In this document: positions 62,062 through 64,000 of the stretch, piece after piece
Numbering within the stretch: position 1 is the first letter of the stretch
Layout: every line of letters begins with the position of its first letter
Assembly (NCBI GenBank): GCA_018524725.1
Contig: JAEUWP010000092.1
Location: 16,722 to 80,721 of the forward strand
Length of the DNA: 64,000 bases
Source: Podaxis mareebaensis
Taxonomy: Eukaryota > Basidiomycota > Agaricomycetes > Agaricales > Agaricaceae
Reading direction: 5' to 3'
The notes under the pieces: generated by a model
Database searches by the model: none
What the model saw: only the letters and a program-made list of their open reading frames with translations
Told to the model about the DNA's origin: nothing
Program-made: the position numbers and the translations under genes

Positions 62062-62531
62062 TGCTGTAGCAAGGAGTCTGCAAAGTATTGTGTTGTTAAA
62101 TGTGGAATAAATCAGCCATCAAGGATTGGTATTGATCAGGCCAGGGGCCAAGGTCACATGCCCAGATCATCAGTACCAGAAGTAAGCACTGGTTTTGATA
62201 TTGTATGAGAATTGCATTACAGTATGGTTGAAGAGTGTATGATAACATGCCATCTCCGGTGTATGTGCATCTAGTCATTGTAGGCATCTTATCAATTGAC
62301 CTCGAGTCCAGAGCCACCCTGCCACCCTGGCCATGATTACTGCATTTAGGCTCCAAGGCTGGAGTGATATATGGGGTAATGCAATCATCAGGGGTTGATC
62401 TTGATGATCTGTAAGGTTTGAGGAGAGTTTGGCTGAGCATCATAGTTGATTATTCTAGTCAATTGATGATGGGAAGGAAAGATGATGAAGTCCTGGAGAT
62501 ACCCAGTGATCAGGAGCCCATTCATGAGCAC
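62062..62531. other. Probable T1 3' flank
   Basis: 470 bp of CpG-poor DNA between the T1 tail and the second LINE copy. No gene was seen. The T1 terminal repeat, if any, should lie here or have been lost at the LINE junction. Confidence 0.35.
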
Positions 62532-64000
62532 CTTCCTTTCTCAGTAACTACCACTATCATTTCAGTGGCACAGTTATTCGTAGCACAAGGAATAAAGTTA
62601 CTCGTTCTAAATCATTATGTCAAGCTCTAAGGAGACTAGCGGCTTCCTTGGAGGTATGAAGAAGACTGCCAACAGCATTCGCTCTAACATTGCCTGCTGT
62701 TGACACTCAAGTGCTAGCTTAGTGCCCAACCTGACTCTTCCTCAAGAAGCCTCTGTCCCTCTCTTCAATGATTTCCAAGTCTCTGAGGATTTCATTTGAA
62801 AGCCCCCTTCTCCTTCACCATCTATTGGAGCCAAACACTCCTATTCAACAGATCAATCCTTGTCAAATCAACTGGAAAAGAGTATGAAGTTTAGAGAAGA
62901 CAACGACACTGCTTCTGTCTCTTCAGCTGAAGAGAACACAAACGAACATAGTGAGGAAGGCTCTCAAGGCCTTTCTACCCCCAAATCTATCCACCCTTCT
63001 ATTGCGCTGGTTCACAATGAAATTGACATGTCTCCCGAAATAGCCCCCTCACCTCATAGGGTACTATCCCCTTCTCAGTCCATTGCTGCTGCCCACAGCT
63101 TTGTACCACCCACTCCTGGCGCAGCATGGGATGAATCCCACCCATCTGACCCCCTTCCTGCTATTCCCTCCTTCACTCCCATTTCCCCTCCTCCTCTTGC
63201 TGTGCAGCCTCATGTTGAAGTGCAGTCGACCCATGGAATGGATTGGTCATCTGTCTGTGAAGCACTTGGTGATGGCATTGCCATGATTGACATCACCAAC
63301 ACTAATGACATCATGGGGCTTAATTGCCTCAATTCCTTATTAAGCTTCATTTCTTCCTGGTTAGGATACTGGGCTGAATCTGGAGATCTCTCCTCTTTTG
63401 AGGGCATTCCCTATCTCATCCACATCCTCCAAATCATTGTGCACTCTGAGCAATTGCACAACAAGTCAGTCCCTTATAATGGACAACAACTCAAACTGTA
63501 TGACTTTGTGTCTATGCAGTTCCCCCCATCACACACTCTCTCTCCCACCCCAACACCTATGTCTACCAGTCATCACAATATCCATCGGGCTGAAAAAGCA
63601 CTGGCTGTGTCTTCCCCTTTCCCCAAGGATGCTACTGGGATTCTCCAGAGCTCCTCCATTAATCCCCCTGACACCTCTGGGCCTCCCCAGGGCTCAGAAT
63701 TGCAATTCGATAAAGACACAGTGTGAGCAATTGCCCTTTCTTGTCTTCCCCCTCAAGATATAAACAAACCAGGTGAGTCTTCTGGATCTAACATTGATAC
63801 TGAAATGCTCCCCCCCCCTCCCACCACTACCACCACTCCCAACGCCCTCCCTAAGGATCAAACCTCAGGGACAGGCAACACCAACACTAGCTCATGGACA
63901 TCTGTCACCCATTGACGGGTGCCTTGTAAACCAATAGCTGCCCAAGCTCTGCATAAGCCTATTGTCACTCCTGGTTTCCCCCCCCAAGCCCCTAAACCCC
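62532..64000 (+). mobile_element. Second LINE copy, CpG-decayed, runs off right edge
   Basis: Aligns from its first base (CTTCCTTTCTCAGTAACTAC) with 44718 onward of the intact LINE. Conserved through the 5' UTR and ORF1 to the window end. CpGs of the young copy appear as TG or CA, for example CATCGTCGGCGTTCAAGC versus CCTGCTGTTGACACTCAAG. Confidence 0.93.
62617..64000 (+). pseudogene. LINE ORF1, decayed copy (partial)
   Basis: Starts MSSSKETSGFLGGMKKTANS, as in the young copy. Stops at 62701-62703, 62798-62800, 63724-63726 and 63913-63915 are all TGA. The one at 63724 sits where the young copy has CGA (45904-45906). Zinc knuckles would be beyond the window. Confidence 0.9.

Overview
This is a nuclear window from a basidiomycete fungus, almost certainly a mushroom-forming Agaricomycete. 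The evidence is many 45-70 nt spliceosomal introns per gene, an SNT2-type BAH/PHD regulator, a basidiomycete-type membrane histidine kinase, a short NACHT NTPase of the mushroom NLR-like class, a chromovirus and a LINE whose CpGs behave as in methylating mushroom genomes. I cannot name the species.

Positions 1-31.3 kb are gene-dense and normal in CpG. In order: the N-terminal part of a membrane histidine kinase (-, runs off the left edge); SNT2 (+); a Doa4/USP8-type deubiquitinase with a rhodanese domain (-); TFIIF beta/TFG2 (-); an SSX2IP/Msd1-type microtubule-anchoring protein (+); a phenol-2-monooxygenase-type flavoprotein (-); DNA polymerase delta subunit 4 (-); tRNA-Ile(AAU); a disordered orphan protein (-); a ZNF511-type C2H2 protein (-); an intron-containing tRNA-Asn(GUU); and a KHDC4-type KH protein (+). 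I resolved intron-exon structures for the multi-exon genes by hand. Every complete model is a multiple of three with no internal stop.

Positions 31.4-64 kb are an accessory, transposon-rich island. A CENP-V/GFA-like fragment abuts a 3.35-kb duplication. Copy A (about 31.9-35.25 kb) carries an intact 5-exon NACHT gene. Copy B (about 36.2-39.5 kb) is the same locus with CpGs changed to TpG or CpA and is a pseudogene. Then come a 33-bp minisatellite and a decayed large element (called T1 here) that encodes a zinc-finger/MULE-like transposase, a USP-like cysteine protease and a PHD-like finger. T1 is split by two later insertions. The first is a nearly intact, CpG-rich two-ORF LINE (44714-51636, 13-bp target duplication, poly-A). 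The second is a Ty3/gypsy chromovirus (54967-61234, 260-bp LTRs, 5-bp target duplication) with an extra ORF after pol. A second, CpG-decayed LINE copy begins at 62532 and leaves the window.

The strongest biological signal is the CpG-directed decay. The two gypsy LTRs differ at only two dinucleotides, TG in one and CA in the other, which are the opposite-strand products of one lost CpG. In-frame stops in the decayed elements are mostly TGA where CGA is expected. The most novel coding content is T1 (transposase with deubiquitinase-like and PHD-like modules) and the extra gypsy ORF lying between two polypurine tracts.
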